Positions 34,424 to 43,557 of a stretch of DNA of 64,000 nucleotides are shown piece after piece. Each line of letters begins with the position of its first letter. The first letter of the stretch is position 1. The notes under the pieces are model-generated. The model was given only the letters and a program-made list of their open reading frames with translations. It was not told the DNA's origin and did no database searches. The stretch is from CALXOD01 sp964402715 (GTDB lineage: Bacteria; Verrucomicrobiota; Lentisphaeria; Victivallales; Victivallaceae), in assembly GCA_964402715.1 (NCBI GenBank), contig CAYODJ010000009.1, forward strand, positions 8,569 through 72,568, read 5' to 3'. Both the position numbers and the translations under genes were made by a program.

Positions 34424-36568
34424 ATGGCTGTGAAGTTGAGATGCTGGATCCGGGCGGTCTGCACCGGCGCGGCTCTGTGGCATTTGACGTGCGGTTGCGC
34501 GGCGGTCAAACCGATTCCGGAAGATCCCCCGCAGAGACGACAGTGGACGCCGTCGGAAGTTTCGACTCAGCTCGGAGACGCGGATCCGTGGGAGGGATTC
34601 AACCGATCCATGTTTGCGGTAAACCGGTTCGGGATGCTTTACATAATCCGCCCCGTGGGGTGGATCTGGGGTGCGATCCTGCCGCGAATAGCAATCAGAT
34701 GCATCGACAACGCGGCGGAGAACCTGACTTTCCCCGCCAAGACCGTCAGTTGTCTGCTGCAGGCGCATTGGAAAGACGGCGGTGTTGAACTTCTCAGATT
34801 TTTGACAAACAGCACCATCGGCATCGGCGGCCTGTTTGATCCAGCCGAATATTATTTCGGGCTGTTTGCGAGAAAAGAGACGTTTGGGCAAGCTTTCGAA
34901 AGCTGGGGCATAGGTCCGGGTTACACACTGATGCTGCCGGTGAGCACGGCCACAAATGTCCGCGACAACATCGGCATGATCTTCGATATCGCTCTGGACA
35001 TAAAAACGTACCTTCCGTATGGCGTATCAACGGCGACCGGAGTGAACCGCGCTGTGCGCAATTACCGCACATACAGCCGGATGGACAAGAGCAACGCCGA
35101 CCCGTACCAGATCGTCAAGGAGTACAGTCTGCTTAACCGGCTGATGCAGCAGCGCGACTGGGAGGTCAACATGAAGCTGGCGGCGGCCGGCGCGAAACAA
35201 CAGGCTGACAATGCCGACAAAACGGATTCGGCGGAGCAGAAACCTGAACCCGCAGTCAAAGTTCCGGCCGGCGTCAGGGGACAGCTGGTGACGCTGCCCC
35301 GTTACCGGCCGGAGAACCCATATTCGGATGCGGTGCGCGCGGTCATGTTCAAATCCCAGACGGACGAAGACAGCATCTGGACTCATCTCTCGCCGTGGAA
35401 CAGCGATTTCACCAACAAGGCGCAGTTGCGGGATCTCGCCGCGCTTCGTCCCGATGCCGATGACATGGAATACGCCTTCTGGATTTCTCCCGACAAAGCC
35501 AAAGGATCATCGGCGCCATTGGTCATCCTGCTGCCGGGAACCGGCAGTCATTATCTCAATTCCAGCACTGTTGCCATGGCCGAGGTGCTTTACCGTCAGG
35601 GCTATTCGGTAATCGCCATTCCGAGCGTGTTCCACTGGACTTACTATGAATCCGTGCATCCCGGCAAACTGCCGGGCTACACACCGGACGACGCCGCGTC
35701 TCTGCGCCACTCGCTCGCCAGAATTCTGAACGACCTTTCAAATGACGAAGACGTGCGGCTGCGGCCGGAGTCGGTAAGTGTAATCGGATTCTCTCTCGGA
35801 GGACTGGACGCGCTTCACATCGCCGCGCAGGAGGAAAAAGCGGACACTCTGCACCTGAAACGCTGCATAGCCGTCAATCCGCCCGTGAATCTGCTGTATG
35901 CCTTGGATCGGATTGACGAGTGCTCCGACGCAATGAAGGGTTGGCCTGAAGAAAAGGTGGAACAGACACTGATGGAATCGTTCGGAAAGGCGATGGCCGC
36001 CATGGAGCAGTGCCAACCGTGGCTGGATCCGGTGGCGGTTCCGACGCATTTCGATCTGCCGGAAATCGCGACGGTCGATCCTTCACGATATGATTACCGC
36101 ACTTTCCTGACTCGCGAACAGAGCCGGATACTGATTTCCATGACGTTCCGCTTTGCTTTGCGTGACATTCTGATGGTGGCATGCCGAGACGGCCGTATCC
36201 CCGAGGAGATGAAGCCCCCGTACGGATGGGGGGATCGCACACGGTTTTATCTGGAGATCGATCGGTTGACATACCGCGACTATCTGACGCGGTACATGAT
36301 GCCCTTGTACGGGAGCGGACTGAATGCGGACAATGCGTTGAACGAGCTTGGGTACCGCGCCGGACTGCATTGCATCGAATCAACCCTCAGGAACAGCGAC
36401 AAAGTCAGGGTGCTGCATACTCTCGATGACTTCCTGGTTTCCGACGAGGACAGGCGTTTTCTGGATTCCGCTCTGGGCGACCGCATTGTCTGGTTTGATC
36501 ACGGTTCCCATCTGGGATATTTGTACTACGGGCAAGTTCATCGCGCCTTGCTGAGGCAGCTGCAATAA
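34424..36568 (+). CDS. MlaA/VacJ lipoprotein fused to an alpha/beta hydrolase
   Basis: The N-terminal part (about residues 1-250) is an MlaA-type lipoprotein: signal with cysteines at TCGCAA, then DPWEGFNRSMFAVNRFGML, TNSTIGIGGLFDPAEY and TFGQAFESWGIGPGYTLMLP, all family hallmarks of the outer-membrane phospholipid channel. After a low-complexity Lys/Ala/Glu linker (about 255-285) comes a second domain with PLVILLPGTGSHYLNSS (oxyanion loop), nucleophile Ser near 457 in IGFSLGGLDAL, an acid in LHTLDDFLVSDED, and His near 691 in WFDHGSHLGYLY. This may couple phospholipid removal from the outer leaflet to hydrolysis. Start ATG 34424 chosen for the signal; AGGA upstream. 714 residues. Confidence 0.85.
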   Translation: MAVKLRCWIRAVCTGAALWHLTCGCAAVKPIPEDPPQRRQWTPSEVSTQLGDADPWEGFNRSMFAVNRFGMLYIIRPVGWIWGAILPRIAIRCIDNAAENLTFPAKTVSCLLQAHWKDGGVELLRFLTNSTIGIGGLFDPAEYYFGLFARKETFGQAFESWGIGPGYTLMLPVSTATNVRDNIGMIFDIALDIKTYLPYGVSTATGVNRAVRNYRTYSRMDKSNADPYQIVKEYSLLNRLMQQRDWEVNMKLAAAGAKQQADNADKTDSAEQKPEPAVKVPAGVRGQLVTLPRYRPENPYSDAVRAVMFKSQTDEDSIWTHLSPWNSDFTNKAQLRDLAALRPDADDMEYAFWISPDKAKGSSAPLVILLPGTGSHYLNSSTVAMAEVLYRQGYSVIAIPSVFHWTYYESVHPGKLPGYTPDDAASLRHSLARILNDLSNDEDVRLRPESVSVIGFSLGGLDALHIAAQEEKADTLHLKRCIAVNPPVNLLYALDRIDECSDAMKGWPEEKVEQTLMESFGKAMAAMEQCQPWLDPVAVPTHFDLPEIATVDPSRYDYRTFLTREQSRILISMTFRFALRDILMVACRDGRIPEEMKPPYGWGDRTRFYLEIDRLTYRDYLTRYMMPLYGSGLNADNALNELGYRAGLHCIESTLRNSDKVRVLHTLDDFLVSDEDRRFLDSALGDRIVWFDHGSHLGYLYYGQVHRALLRQLQ

Positions 36569-36670
36569 CACTCACGGCGGGAAAGAGGCCGGTCGGACGG
36601 CCGCAGGATCTGCCTGCCCCCCCGCCGATGCTCCGGAGATGTCCGTCCGATGTCCGCAGGGGGGCGGAAT

Positions 36671-37825
36671 TTATTCTGCGGATTTCTGTTCCAGCCGCCT
36701 GATCTCCTGCGAGACCGTCCAGGCGCTGGAATAAAACTTTAAATCGTTCTCCGCACGTCTGGCGTCAGGAGTCGCACGCAGCAGTCTGACCGCTTCTTTC
36801 TGACACCGGATCGCATTCTCAATTTGACCGACATAATAATAGCTGCGGGCCATTGCTCCCGCCGCACGGCCGCGCTCCCGTTCACTGGCGAATTTACCCT
36901 TTGCATAGGCGGCGCGGGCCAAAGTGTAAACACTGATAAGCTGGAATGTGCCCGCAGGCCGGCGCATCAAGTTCTCCGACAGCTTCACCAACAGCATTGG
37001 CCGATCCGTGAATTCCTCGGCAATACGGGCATACGCATCCAGTACCGGCTTCTCGGACAAGGCGCTGTCGGCCGTGCCGCGTTCCAGCAGCAGTCTCAAT
37101 CTGGTCTCGTGGAATTCGAACACCTTGGGCTTGCGGTCAATAGCCGCGTTCAAATCCGCCAATGCCTGCTCCATGGCGTTCAATCTGTGCGCCAGCAGAC
37201 TGGCTCTCGACGTGGTCAGAAGCACGTCATCCGGGAAACGCCGTAGTCTGGCATCCAGCAGCTCCAGCGCTTTCCGATAGTTCTTCGCGCGGATGACGGC
37301 GAACATCTCTCTGTCAAAACGGTCAAAATCCGCAGCGGCGGCCAGATCGTATTCCCCCGCGACGATTTTTCCGAGAACACTGCTCAACTCCGCTGTCGGG
37401 CCGAGCCAAAGCAATACGCCGCCCTTGCTGACGACGGCGTCGGTCGGCAGCCGATCTCTCTGTCGCAAATAACTGTCGGCGGTTCTGACCATATTGTCGG
37501 AGGCGATGGACATATCCAGCGTCTTCATCGCGGGGTCCTTGCGCAGCGAGTCGGCATCATCGCTGCCGACGGCCAGAAATTCCACGTCCTTCTTCCCGAA
37601 TTTTTCCTTGACTGCATTTATCAACGGCACGGCCTGTTCACAGGACATGGACTTAGTCCCCCAGAAGTGAATCACCAGCAATTTCCTGCCTTTTAAATCC
37701 GCCAGCTTTATTGGGGAGCCTTTGACGAATTCCTGCAGCTGCAGTTCCGGCGCCGGTGCGCCGATCGGCGCCGCCACGACACCATGGACCATGACCGTCA
37801 TCAGCAACAAAAGCGTATATTTCAT
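36671..37825 (-). CDS. Exported TlpA-like thioredoxin-fold protein with a helical C-terminus
   Basis: I start at the ATG at 37825, which begins a signal peptide (MKYTLLLLMTVMVHGVVA) and has AAGG upstream. Residues about 20-165 resemble the TlpA/AhpC-TSA fold: APAPELQLQEFVKGSPIKLA, VIHFWGTKSMSCEQAVPLIN and FLAVGSDDADSL. The usual CxxC is SxxC here, so the attacking cysteine is missing and disulfide exchange is unlikely. The remaining ~220 residues are helical, probably TPR-like (ALELLDARLRRFPDDVLL, ALADLNAAIDRKPKVFE). Probably a periplasmic scaffold or sensor. Convergent with the MlaA fusion gene. 384 residues. Confidence 0.75.
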   Translation of the reverse strand: MKYTLLLLMTVMVHGVVAAPIGAPAPELQLQEFVKGSPIKLADLKGRKLLVIHFWGTKSMSCEQAVPLINAVKEKFGKKDVEFLAVGSDDADSLRKDPAMKTLDMSIASDNMVRTADSYLRQRDRLPTDAVVSKGGVLLWLGPTAELSSVLGKIVAGEYDLAAAADFDRFDREMFAVIRAKNYRKALELLDARLRRFPDDVLLTTSRASLLAHRLNAMEQALADLNAAIDRKPKVFEFHETRLRLLLERGTADSALSEKPVLDAYARIAEEFTDRPMLLVKLSENLMRRPAGTFQLISVYTLARAAYAKGKFASERERGRAAGAMARSYYYVGQIENAIRCQKEAVRLLRATPDARRAENDLKFYSSAWTVSQEIRRLEQKSAE

Positions 37826-37949
37826 GAGACCGTGCCTTCTGTTTTGCCTCGTCACGCATGAAACAGGAAAACGCCACGGAAGACATCTCAGGCGCGCTTC
37901 CGTCAGAAAAACGAACCCATGCCCCGTCATGGACGGACAGCTGCGCACG

Positions 37950-39797
37950 TCACGACCTTCTGTTCAACGCAGCTTGCACCAGTGAGGATGTCAGACGTTC
38001 AAAAGACAGCCCGCTCTCTTTCGCCGCCTTGGGCACCAGGCTGGTGGCGGTGCAGCCGGGAATGGCATTCCCCTCGAGTATGTAGAAAATCCCGTCTTCT
38101 CCCATGATAAAGTCAATCCGCAGCATGTCACGGCAGCCGAATTCCCTGAAAAACCGTGTGGCGATGTCGGTGATTTCCCTCGTCTGCTCAGCCGACAGCG
38201 ATGGAGCGGGACAGCAATATTCCGTCCGGCCGTCCTTGTAGACATACTTGGCGTCGTAATCGTAGAATCCGTGCGGGCTGCGTATTTCGACAACCGGCAG
38301 AGCCTGACCTTTGATGACCGGCACCGTCAGTTCAACGCCCCGGATGAACTGCTCGACCAACAAAACGGAATCATAGGAGAAAGCCGTCTCCAGCGCCCCC
38401 TCCCATTGGTCGGCGTTCTCCACTTTCACGATGCCTATGGTAGAGCCCTCGCGGGGAGGTTTTATGACCACCGGATACCTCAGGGACGCCGGCAGCTCCC
38501 GGTACGATGCTGTCACAATTCCCCAGGGAGCCGTCGGCAGGTTCAATTCGTCGAGCTTGCGCTTGGTCGCGATTTTATCCATGAGCAGCGCGCAGGCTCC
38601 GCTCCCGCTACCGACAAAACGGATATCATTCATTTCCAGAAGCCGTTGCAGCGTGCCGTCCTCGCCAAATCCCCCGTGGAGCACAGGGTAGACGACGTCC
38701 GCAGTTCGCATTTCCGGCAGCATTTCGCATGACTGCAGATCCACCTCGACAACGCTGTACCCGCCGCGCCGCAGCGCTCCGGCCACGGCGCGACCGGAGC
38801 GCAGTGAAATCTCCCTCTCACTGCTCACGCCGCCGAACAACACCGCGACGCTGGGAGACGGAGCCCCCCGGCGAAAACGCTCCACCGCATCCGGAGCGGC
38901 AAATCGCACTTCCGGTTCCAGATAAAAATGAAACCGTTCCGCCACCCGTTGACGCACTTCCGTCATCAATGTCAACAGATCGGACTCGGACGCCTCGCCG
39001 TGGTTGACAAAGTAATTCGCATGCACGCTGCTGATTTCCAACGCCCCCTGCCGTCGACCTTTCAATCCGCACTCGTCGATGAGCCTCCCCGCAGGTTCGT
39101 CGGGAGAGACATTGCGGAAGACGCATCCGGCGGTGCGTCCTTTCGGTTCAACATTCCTGCGCAGCGCGATCTCCGTATTGATCCTGGCCAGCTCCTCATC
39201 CGGGTCGGCGGCGGGCAATTTCAGTATGGCGGATGTCAGAATGACATCGTCCGGGACGGAACTGCGATGATCACGCCATTCTATCGCGTCTCCTTCGCTG
39301 TTCCAGATGGAGCCGTTGTGCCGACAGCCACACAGCTGCAATATCAACTCGCCGACGGAGTGTCCGCGCGCCGACGCATTCATGACAATGGCTCCGCCGA
39401 GCGTACCGGGGATGCCGGCCAGCTCCGCCAAACCGCCGAATCCCGCTTTCGCCGCAGTCCGCGCCAGCTCCGCCAGACGCACCGACGCGCCGCAGGTGAC
39501 ATGATTGCGCCCGACGGCGATTGAAGCAAAAGCGCCGCGGCCAAGCCGGATGGCCACGCCTTCAAACGCCCGATCCATCCCCGCGAAATTGCTGCCCGCT
39601 CCGATCACCATGAAAGGAACATTGCGGCCGCTGAGAAACCGGACCAATCGCGACAAGTCAATATCATCGTCCGGCTCCACCAATACCGGGAGCTCTCCCC
39701 CGACGCCGAAGGACGTTATTTCGCGGAAAGAAACATTGCAATGCAGAACGATCCCAGGCAATGTCTGACGCAATTCATGGAGGATGGTTGCATTCAC
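37950..39797 (-). CDS. murB-ddl: MurB-Ddl fusion: UDP-MurNAc dehydrogenase and D-Ala-D-Ala ligase
   Basis: Two peptidoglycan-precursor enzymes in one 615-residue chain. MurB part (about 1-300): NVSFREITSFGVGGELPVLV, VIGAGSNFAGMD (FAD site), LAGIPGTLGGAIVMNA and GCVFRNVSPDEPAGRLID, where Cys takes the place of the usual proton-donor Ser. Ddl part (about 312-615): VAVLFGGVSSEREISLRSG, YPVLHGGFGEDGTLQRLL, VVIKPPREGSTIGIV, LVEQFIRGVELTV and ILEGNAIPGCTATSLVPKAA. I start at GTG 39797 because AAGGAG lies 10 bases upstream; ATG 39833 lacks a site. murC is not adjacent. Confidence 0.93.
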   Translation of the reverse strand: MNATILHELRQTLPGIVLHCNVSFREITSFGVGGELPVLVEPDDDIDLSRLVRFLSGRNVPFMVIGAGSNFAGMDRAFEGVAIRLGRGAFASIAVGRNHVTCGASVRLAELARTAAKAGFGGLAELAGIPGTLGGAIVMNASARGHSVGELILQLCGCRHNGSIWNSEGDAIEWRDHRSSVPDDVILTSAILKLPAADPDEELARINTEIALRRNVEPKGRTAGCVFRNVSPDEPAGRLIDECGLKGRRQGALEISSVHANYFVNHGEASESDLLTLMTEVRQRVAERFHFYLEPEVRFAAPDAVERFRRGAPSPSVAVLFGGVSSEREISLRSGRAVAGALRRGGYSVVEVDLQSCEMLPEMRTADVVYPVLHGGFGEDGTLQRLLEMNDIRFVGSGSGACALLMDKIATKRKLDELNLPTAPWGIVTASYRELPASLRYPVVIKPPREGSTIGIVKVENADQWEGALETAFSYDSVLLVEQFIRGVELTVPVIKGQALPVVEIRSPHGFYDYDAKYVYKDGRTEYCCPAPSLSAEQTREITDIATRFFREFGCRDMLRIDFIMGEDGIFYILEGNAIPGCTATSLVPKAAKESGLSFERLTSSLVQAALNRRS

Positions 39798-39871
39798 TTG
39801 GTCTTCACTCCTTAAAAAAGCCGTATAAGGCATGACGTTGGAACTCGGACACGCTCCGCCCGCGTTCCCAG

Positions 39872-40258
39872 TCAGCCAACATGGAATTCCGAGGACTTCG
39901 TCCGCCGCTCCTTTTCGTCGATCACCTCAAGAAGTCCGTCGGTGGTCAATCTGCGGAAAAAACAACTCCTGTGCCCTGTGTGACAGGCGGCGCCGCCGAT
40001 CTGTTCGACCTGATAGACGACGGCATCCTGGTCGCAGTCGACAAGAATGTTGCGAATCAACTGGACGTGGCCGCTGGTCTCCCCCTTCTGCCAGAGCCGG
40101 CCGCGGCTGCGGGAAAAGTATGTGGCACGCCCGGTCCGCAGCGTCGCCTCCCAAGCCGCGTCATTTGCGTAGGCGAGCATCAGAACCTCCCCGGTGCGGT
40201 AATCCTGAATCACGACAGGCACCAGCCCTCCGCCCTTGCTGAAATCGGGTTTGAACAT
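39872..40258 (-). CDS. hisI: Phosphoribosyl-AMP cyclohydrolase
   Basis: Opens the adenine ring of PR-AMP, third step of histidine synthesis. The 128 residues include LMLAYANDAAWEATLRTGRA, YFSRSRGRLWQKGETSGHVQ, the metal-binding VDCDQDAVVYQV and CHTGHRSCFFR. The HisE pyrophosphatase domain that is often fused is absent. The gene stands alone, about 75 bases upstream of murB-ddl on the same strand, not in a his operon. Confidence 0.95.
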   Translation of the reverse strand: MFKPDFSKGGGLVPVVIQDYRTGEVLMLAYANDAAWEATLRTGRATYFSRSRGRLWQKGETSGHVQLIRNILVDCDQDAVVYQVEQIGGAACHTGHRSCFFRRLTTDGLLEVIDEKERRTKSSEFHVG

Positions 40259-40766
40259 GAAAACTGCATCCCCCGTTCGACCGCACGCGGTTCACGCGCC
40301 GCGCATCACTGCTGCGGACAAATGCGGATTCTTTGTATCCGCTCCGTCCGCGTGGCAACACGTCGCACGGCCTGACGCATTCCCGCAGGCAACGTGCCCG
40401 CCCGAGGCTGCGGCGGGACGCGACGGGAAACACGGCGGAGACCGAAACGCACTCCCGTGCGGCACGCGCCACCGAGCGGACACTCGTGCCGCGTTTTCTC
40501 CCTCCTTACGACGCCCGTGCATATCGCGGCTGCGCCGCGCTGCCATAAAATGCAGTCTTTTCCGGATTTTTTCAAGCACAACAACGAACCGTCTTCAGCG
40601 GGACGCACGTACACGCAGAAGGGAACACGAACGGACGGCACGCTTTCCGACGGCGCACACGGAAAAGCGAACCGGCGTGAAGCCGCCTCCTCATCGGAAG
40701 AAACACCTGATCGGAAACCACGCCCCCGATTCCTGCCGGTCCGCCCGGGAGCTTCATGCCTAATCG
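40259..40766. other. Intergenic stretch, nothing recognised
   Basis: About 510 very G+C-rich bases between hisI and vorAC, both on the minus strand. No open frame with a ribosome site or motif, no tRNA and no clear terminator. It should contain the end of the vor transcript and the hisI promoter. Confidence 0.5.
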
Positions 40767-42257
40767 CTAGACATCGTGTTTCCCGATATGCTCCATCACC
40801 GCCTTCTTGCCTTCGTAAAATGCATAAAGGTTCTGCTTTATAACCTCCGGCTTGCTGCTGAAACTGTCGATGATGGACTCTTCAAAAGCACGGTCGAAAT
40901 CCACCTTGTCCTCCCCCTCGAGATAATGATCGATCAAAATCACCGAGAGTGCGCCTAAAATCACGGAATTGGCACATTTCCGATTCCCCACCCGGTTTGC
41001 GGCAATGTCCAGAGCGTCAATGCCGAGCACCTTCTTGTCCCCGCCGACCTCCGGCCGTTTCATGGTCGAACTGTCGTACAGCAGAACGCCGTTCTGCTTG
41101 AGTTCGTGAATGAACTTCTCAAGAGCCGTCTGCGTCATGGCAATCAACAGGTTGCAATCGCGATCTATCAGAGGAGAGGAGATTTTATCATGACTGAGTA
41201 TGATGGAGCAGCTCGCGGAGCCGCCGCGCTGCTCCGGACCGTATGAGGGCATCCACGTGACGTTGAAATTGCGCAGTTTGGCCATGTTCGCAAGCATGAT
41301 TCCGAGACTTAAAATCCCCTGTCCACCGAAACCGCCGATCTTGATTCTGCGTTCATAGTTGAAAATGCGCGACTCATTGCGGAAAGTCTTCGGCACACCG
41401 ATATTGAGTTTGCGGGGAAACAGCAGATCCTTGACCTTGCCCGCATCATGAATCGGAGGCGGCGGCATCGGCGAAAACTCCGCCGCGGCGTTGTCGCGGA
41501 AACATCCGAGCGGAAAATACTTCGTCATCTGCTCCTCTATGAACGCATTGATCTCCTGCGCGGTCATCCTGAGGTTCACCGGGCACGGGGAGAGAACCTC
41601 CACCAGTGAGAAGCCGCGGCGCTCCTTGAGGTTTTCTATCGCCTTGAAAACCGCTTTCCTGGCGTCACGTATGTGCGCCGTCGTCGTCAATGCGACACGC
41701 TCAATGTAAACCGGTGATTCCAGCGCGTTTGTCAATTCGCAGACCTTGAGCGGAAATCCATCCGTCGCGGTATTCCTTCCGTAGGGGGACGTGACGGTTT
41801 TCTGCCCGGGCAGGGTGGTAGGCGCCATCTGTCCGCCCGTCATGCCGTAGTTGGCGTTATTGACGAAGAACACGCTCATTTTCTCGCCGCGGTTCGCGGC
41901 CTGAATGAATTCATTGAATCCAATCGCTCCAAGATCGCCATCCCCTTGGTAGGAGATGACATACGATTTCGGGTTGGCGCGTGAAATGCCGGTGCCGACC
42001 GCAGGCGCACGCCCGTGCGCCACGGAAATGCTGCCGCAGTTGAAGTAATAGTATGCGAACACGGCGCATCCGACCGGCGCAATCACAACAGTGTCCTTCT
42101 GAATGCCGTGCTGCTCGATAGCCTCGGCAATCAATTTGTGCAGTATGCCATGCCCGCACCCCGGACAATAGTGCATGTTCTTTTTGAGAGAACCGGGCCT
42201 GCGGACAAATGTATCGAAAAAAACGGAGGATTTGCCGAATTTAACTCTTTCGCCCAT
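40767..42257 (-). CDS. 2-oxoacid:ferredoxin oxidoreductase, fused beta (TPP) and gamma subunits
   Basis: Oxidative decarboxylation of a 2-oxoacid (branched-chain 2-oxoisovalerate or 2-oxoglutarate type) to acyl-CoA with ferredoxin. Residues about 1-300 are the thiamine-pyrophosphate subunit: YCPGCGHGILHKLI, VGCAVFAYYYF, ISYQGDGDLGAIGFNEFIQA and VNNANYGMTGGQMAPTT. Residues about 310-496 are the gamma subunit: IKIGGFGGQGILSLGIMLAN and YGPEQRGGSASCSIILS. These are separate genes in many anaerobes. Overlaps vorB by 17 bases; GGAG precedes the ATG. Last of the operon vorD-vorB-vorAC. Confidence 0.9.
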   Translation of the reverse strand: MGERVKFGKSSVFFDTFVRRPGSLKKNMHYCPGCGHGILHKLIAEAIEQHGIQKDTVVIAPVGCAVFAYYYFNCGSISVAHGRAPAVGTGISRANPKSYVISYQGDGDLGAIGFNEFIQAANRGEKMSVFFVNNANYGMTGGQMAPTTLPGQKTVTSPYGRNTATDGFPLKVCELTNALESPVYIERVALTTTAHIRDARKAVFKAIENLKERRGFSLVEVLSPCPVNLRMTAQEINAFIEEQMTKYFPLGCFRDNAAAEFSPMPPPPIHDAGKVKDLLFPRKLNIGVPKTFRNESRIFNYERRIKIGGFGGQGILSLGIMLANMAKLRNFNVTWMPSYGPEQRGGSASCSIILSHDKISSPLIDRDCNLLIAMTQTALEKFIHELKQNGVLLYDSSTMKRPEVGGDKKVLGIDALDIAANRVGNRKCANSVILGALSVILIDHYLEGEDKVDFDRAFEESIIDSFSSKPEVIKQNLYAFYEGKKAVMEHIGKHDV

Positions 42258-43326
42258 TGGTTTGTTCTCCCAGAATTTGTTTCACCATTTCAGACACGTC
42301 GGCGCAGGTGGGAATATTGCCGCCCATCCGGTTGCAGAGATACACGGGCAATTTACAGTCAACGGCGAGTTTTATGTCCTCAATCATCTGTCCGGCGCTC
42401 AGCTCGACGCTCACGATCGCCCGCGTCACGCCGTTGTCCACGAGCCGGCGCAAACTGTTCCTGGGGAAAGGGAACACCATCTGGGGACGTATGATGCCGG
42501 CCTTGACGCCCTCGTTCCGCAGAGATTCAACCGCGCCCAGAGCCACACGCGAACTTATGCCGTAGGCCACCAGCACGACCTCGGCGTCCTGCGTCATGAA
42601 CTCCTCGGCGCGCTGCTCATTCTCCTCGATGATCCGGTATTTCTCCTGCAGCCGCCGGTTCAGCGCTTCGAGATCGTCATGCTCCAGGTAGATGGACGTG
42701 ATGAAATTCGCCTCACCGTTGACGATACGCCCCATCTTCCATTCCGGATCGTAATCATAGACCGCCGGTTCCGGGAGCGTGAGCGACTCCATCATCTGCC
42801 CGATGACGCCGTCCGCCATGACGTAGGCCGGCATTCTATATTTCTCCGCCATGCGGAACGACTCATAGGCCATGTCGCACATTTCCTGCACGGAGTTCGG
42901 TGTGAAGACCAGACACTTGTAACTTCCGTGCCCTCCTCCCTTCACCAGCTGAAAGTAATCAGACTGTTCCGGTCCGATGTTGCCGAGACCGGGGCCGCCG
43001 CGGGTGATGTCGGCAATCACCGCCGGCATCTCGTACGCCGCCAGGTAACTGACTTCCTCCTGCTTCAGACTGATTCCCAAACCGGAACTGGCCGTCATGG
43101 CGCGCTTCCCCTCGGCGACGGCGCCGATGACCATGTTGATGGCGGCGATCTCCGACTCGGCCTGAATGAACACTCTGTTAAGCTTCGGGAAAAGCGCCGC
43201 CGCGCTGTGGGCGATTTCGCTCGCAGGCGTGATGGGATAGCCGAAGAAACAGTCGCACCCCGCAAGCAACGCTCCATACACAAGCGCCTCATTACCCTTC
43301 AGCAGAAGACGGTTGTTGTGTTCCAT
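42241..43326 (-). CDS. vorB: 2-oxoacid:ferredoxin oxidoreductase subunit alpha (VorB/KorA type)
   Basis: Alpha subunit that forms the active site with the TPP subunit. The 361 residues start LLLKGNEALVYGALLAGCDC, then FFGYPITPASEIAHS, AVAEGKRAMTASSGLGISLK, TRGGPGLGNIGPEQSDYFQ and the C-terminal transketolase-like segment VSVELSAGQMIEDIKLAV. This order and length match the VorB subgroup annotated for 3-methyl-2-oxobutanoate, but 2-oxoglutarate cannot be excluded. AGAGG precedes the ATG. It lies 6 bases after vorD. Confidence 0.9.
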   Translation of the reverse strand: MEHNNRLLLKGNEALVYGALLAGCDCFFGYPITPASEIAHSAAALFPKLNRVFIQAESEIAAINMVIGAVAEGKRAMTASSGLGISLKQEEVSYLAAYEMPAVIADITRGGPGLGNIGPEQSDYFQLVKGGGHGSYKCLVFTPNSVQEMCDMAYESFRMAEKYRMPAYVMADGVIGQMMESLTLPEPAVYDYDPEWKMGRIVNGEANFITSIYLEHDDLEALNRRLQEKYRIIEENEQRAEEFMTQDAEVVLVAYGISSRVALGAVESLRNEGVKAGIIRPQMVFPFPRNSLRRLVDNGVTRAIVSVELSAGQMIEDIKLAVDCKLPVYLCNRMGGNIPTCADVSEMVKQILGEQTNGRKS

Positions 43327-43332
43327 AAACCT

Positions 43333-43557
43333 CTACTCCTCCGTCTCGTAAATGGTGATGGCGCCGGGTTCCGGACATTGCAGAAAACAGGATCCGCAGC
43401 CGATGCATCTGTCTGGGAATTCGACGTGTATCGGGAAATACCCCTGCTTGTTCAATTCGCCGCTGATGTCGATAAGGTTCCTGGGGCAGGCGGTGAGACA
43501 CCGCTTGCATCCCTTGCATTCCTCCTGGGCAATGCTGATTCGGTATCTTTTGCTCAT
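43333..43557 (-). CDS. vorD: 2x[4Fe-4S] ferredoxin-type delta subunit
   Basis: Electron-transfer subunit for the 2-oxoacid oxidoreductase. Two cluster motifs are visible: CKGCKRCLTACP and CIGCGSCFLQCP. The start at 43557 follows GGAAGAA; ATG codons 9 and 21 bases upstream are in frame. 74 residues. First gene of the vorD-vorB-vorAC operon. Confidence 0.92.
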   Translation of the reverse strand: MSKRYRISIAQEECKGCKRCLTACPRNLIDISGELNKQGYFPIHVEFPDRCIGCGSCFLQCPEPGAITIYETEE

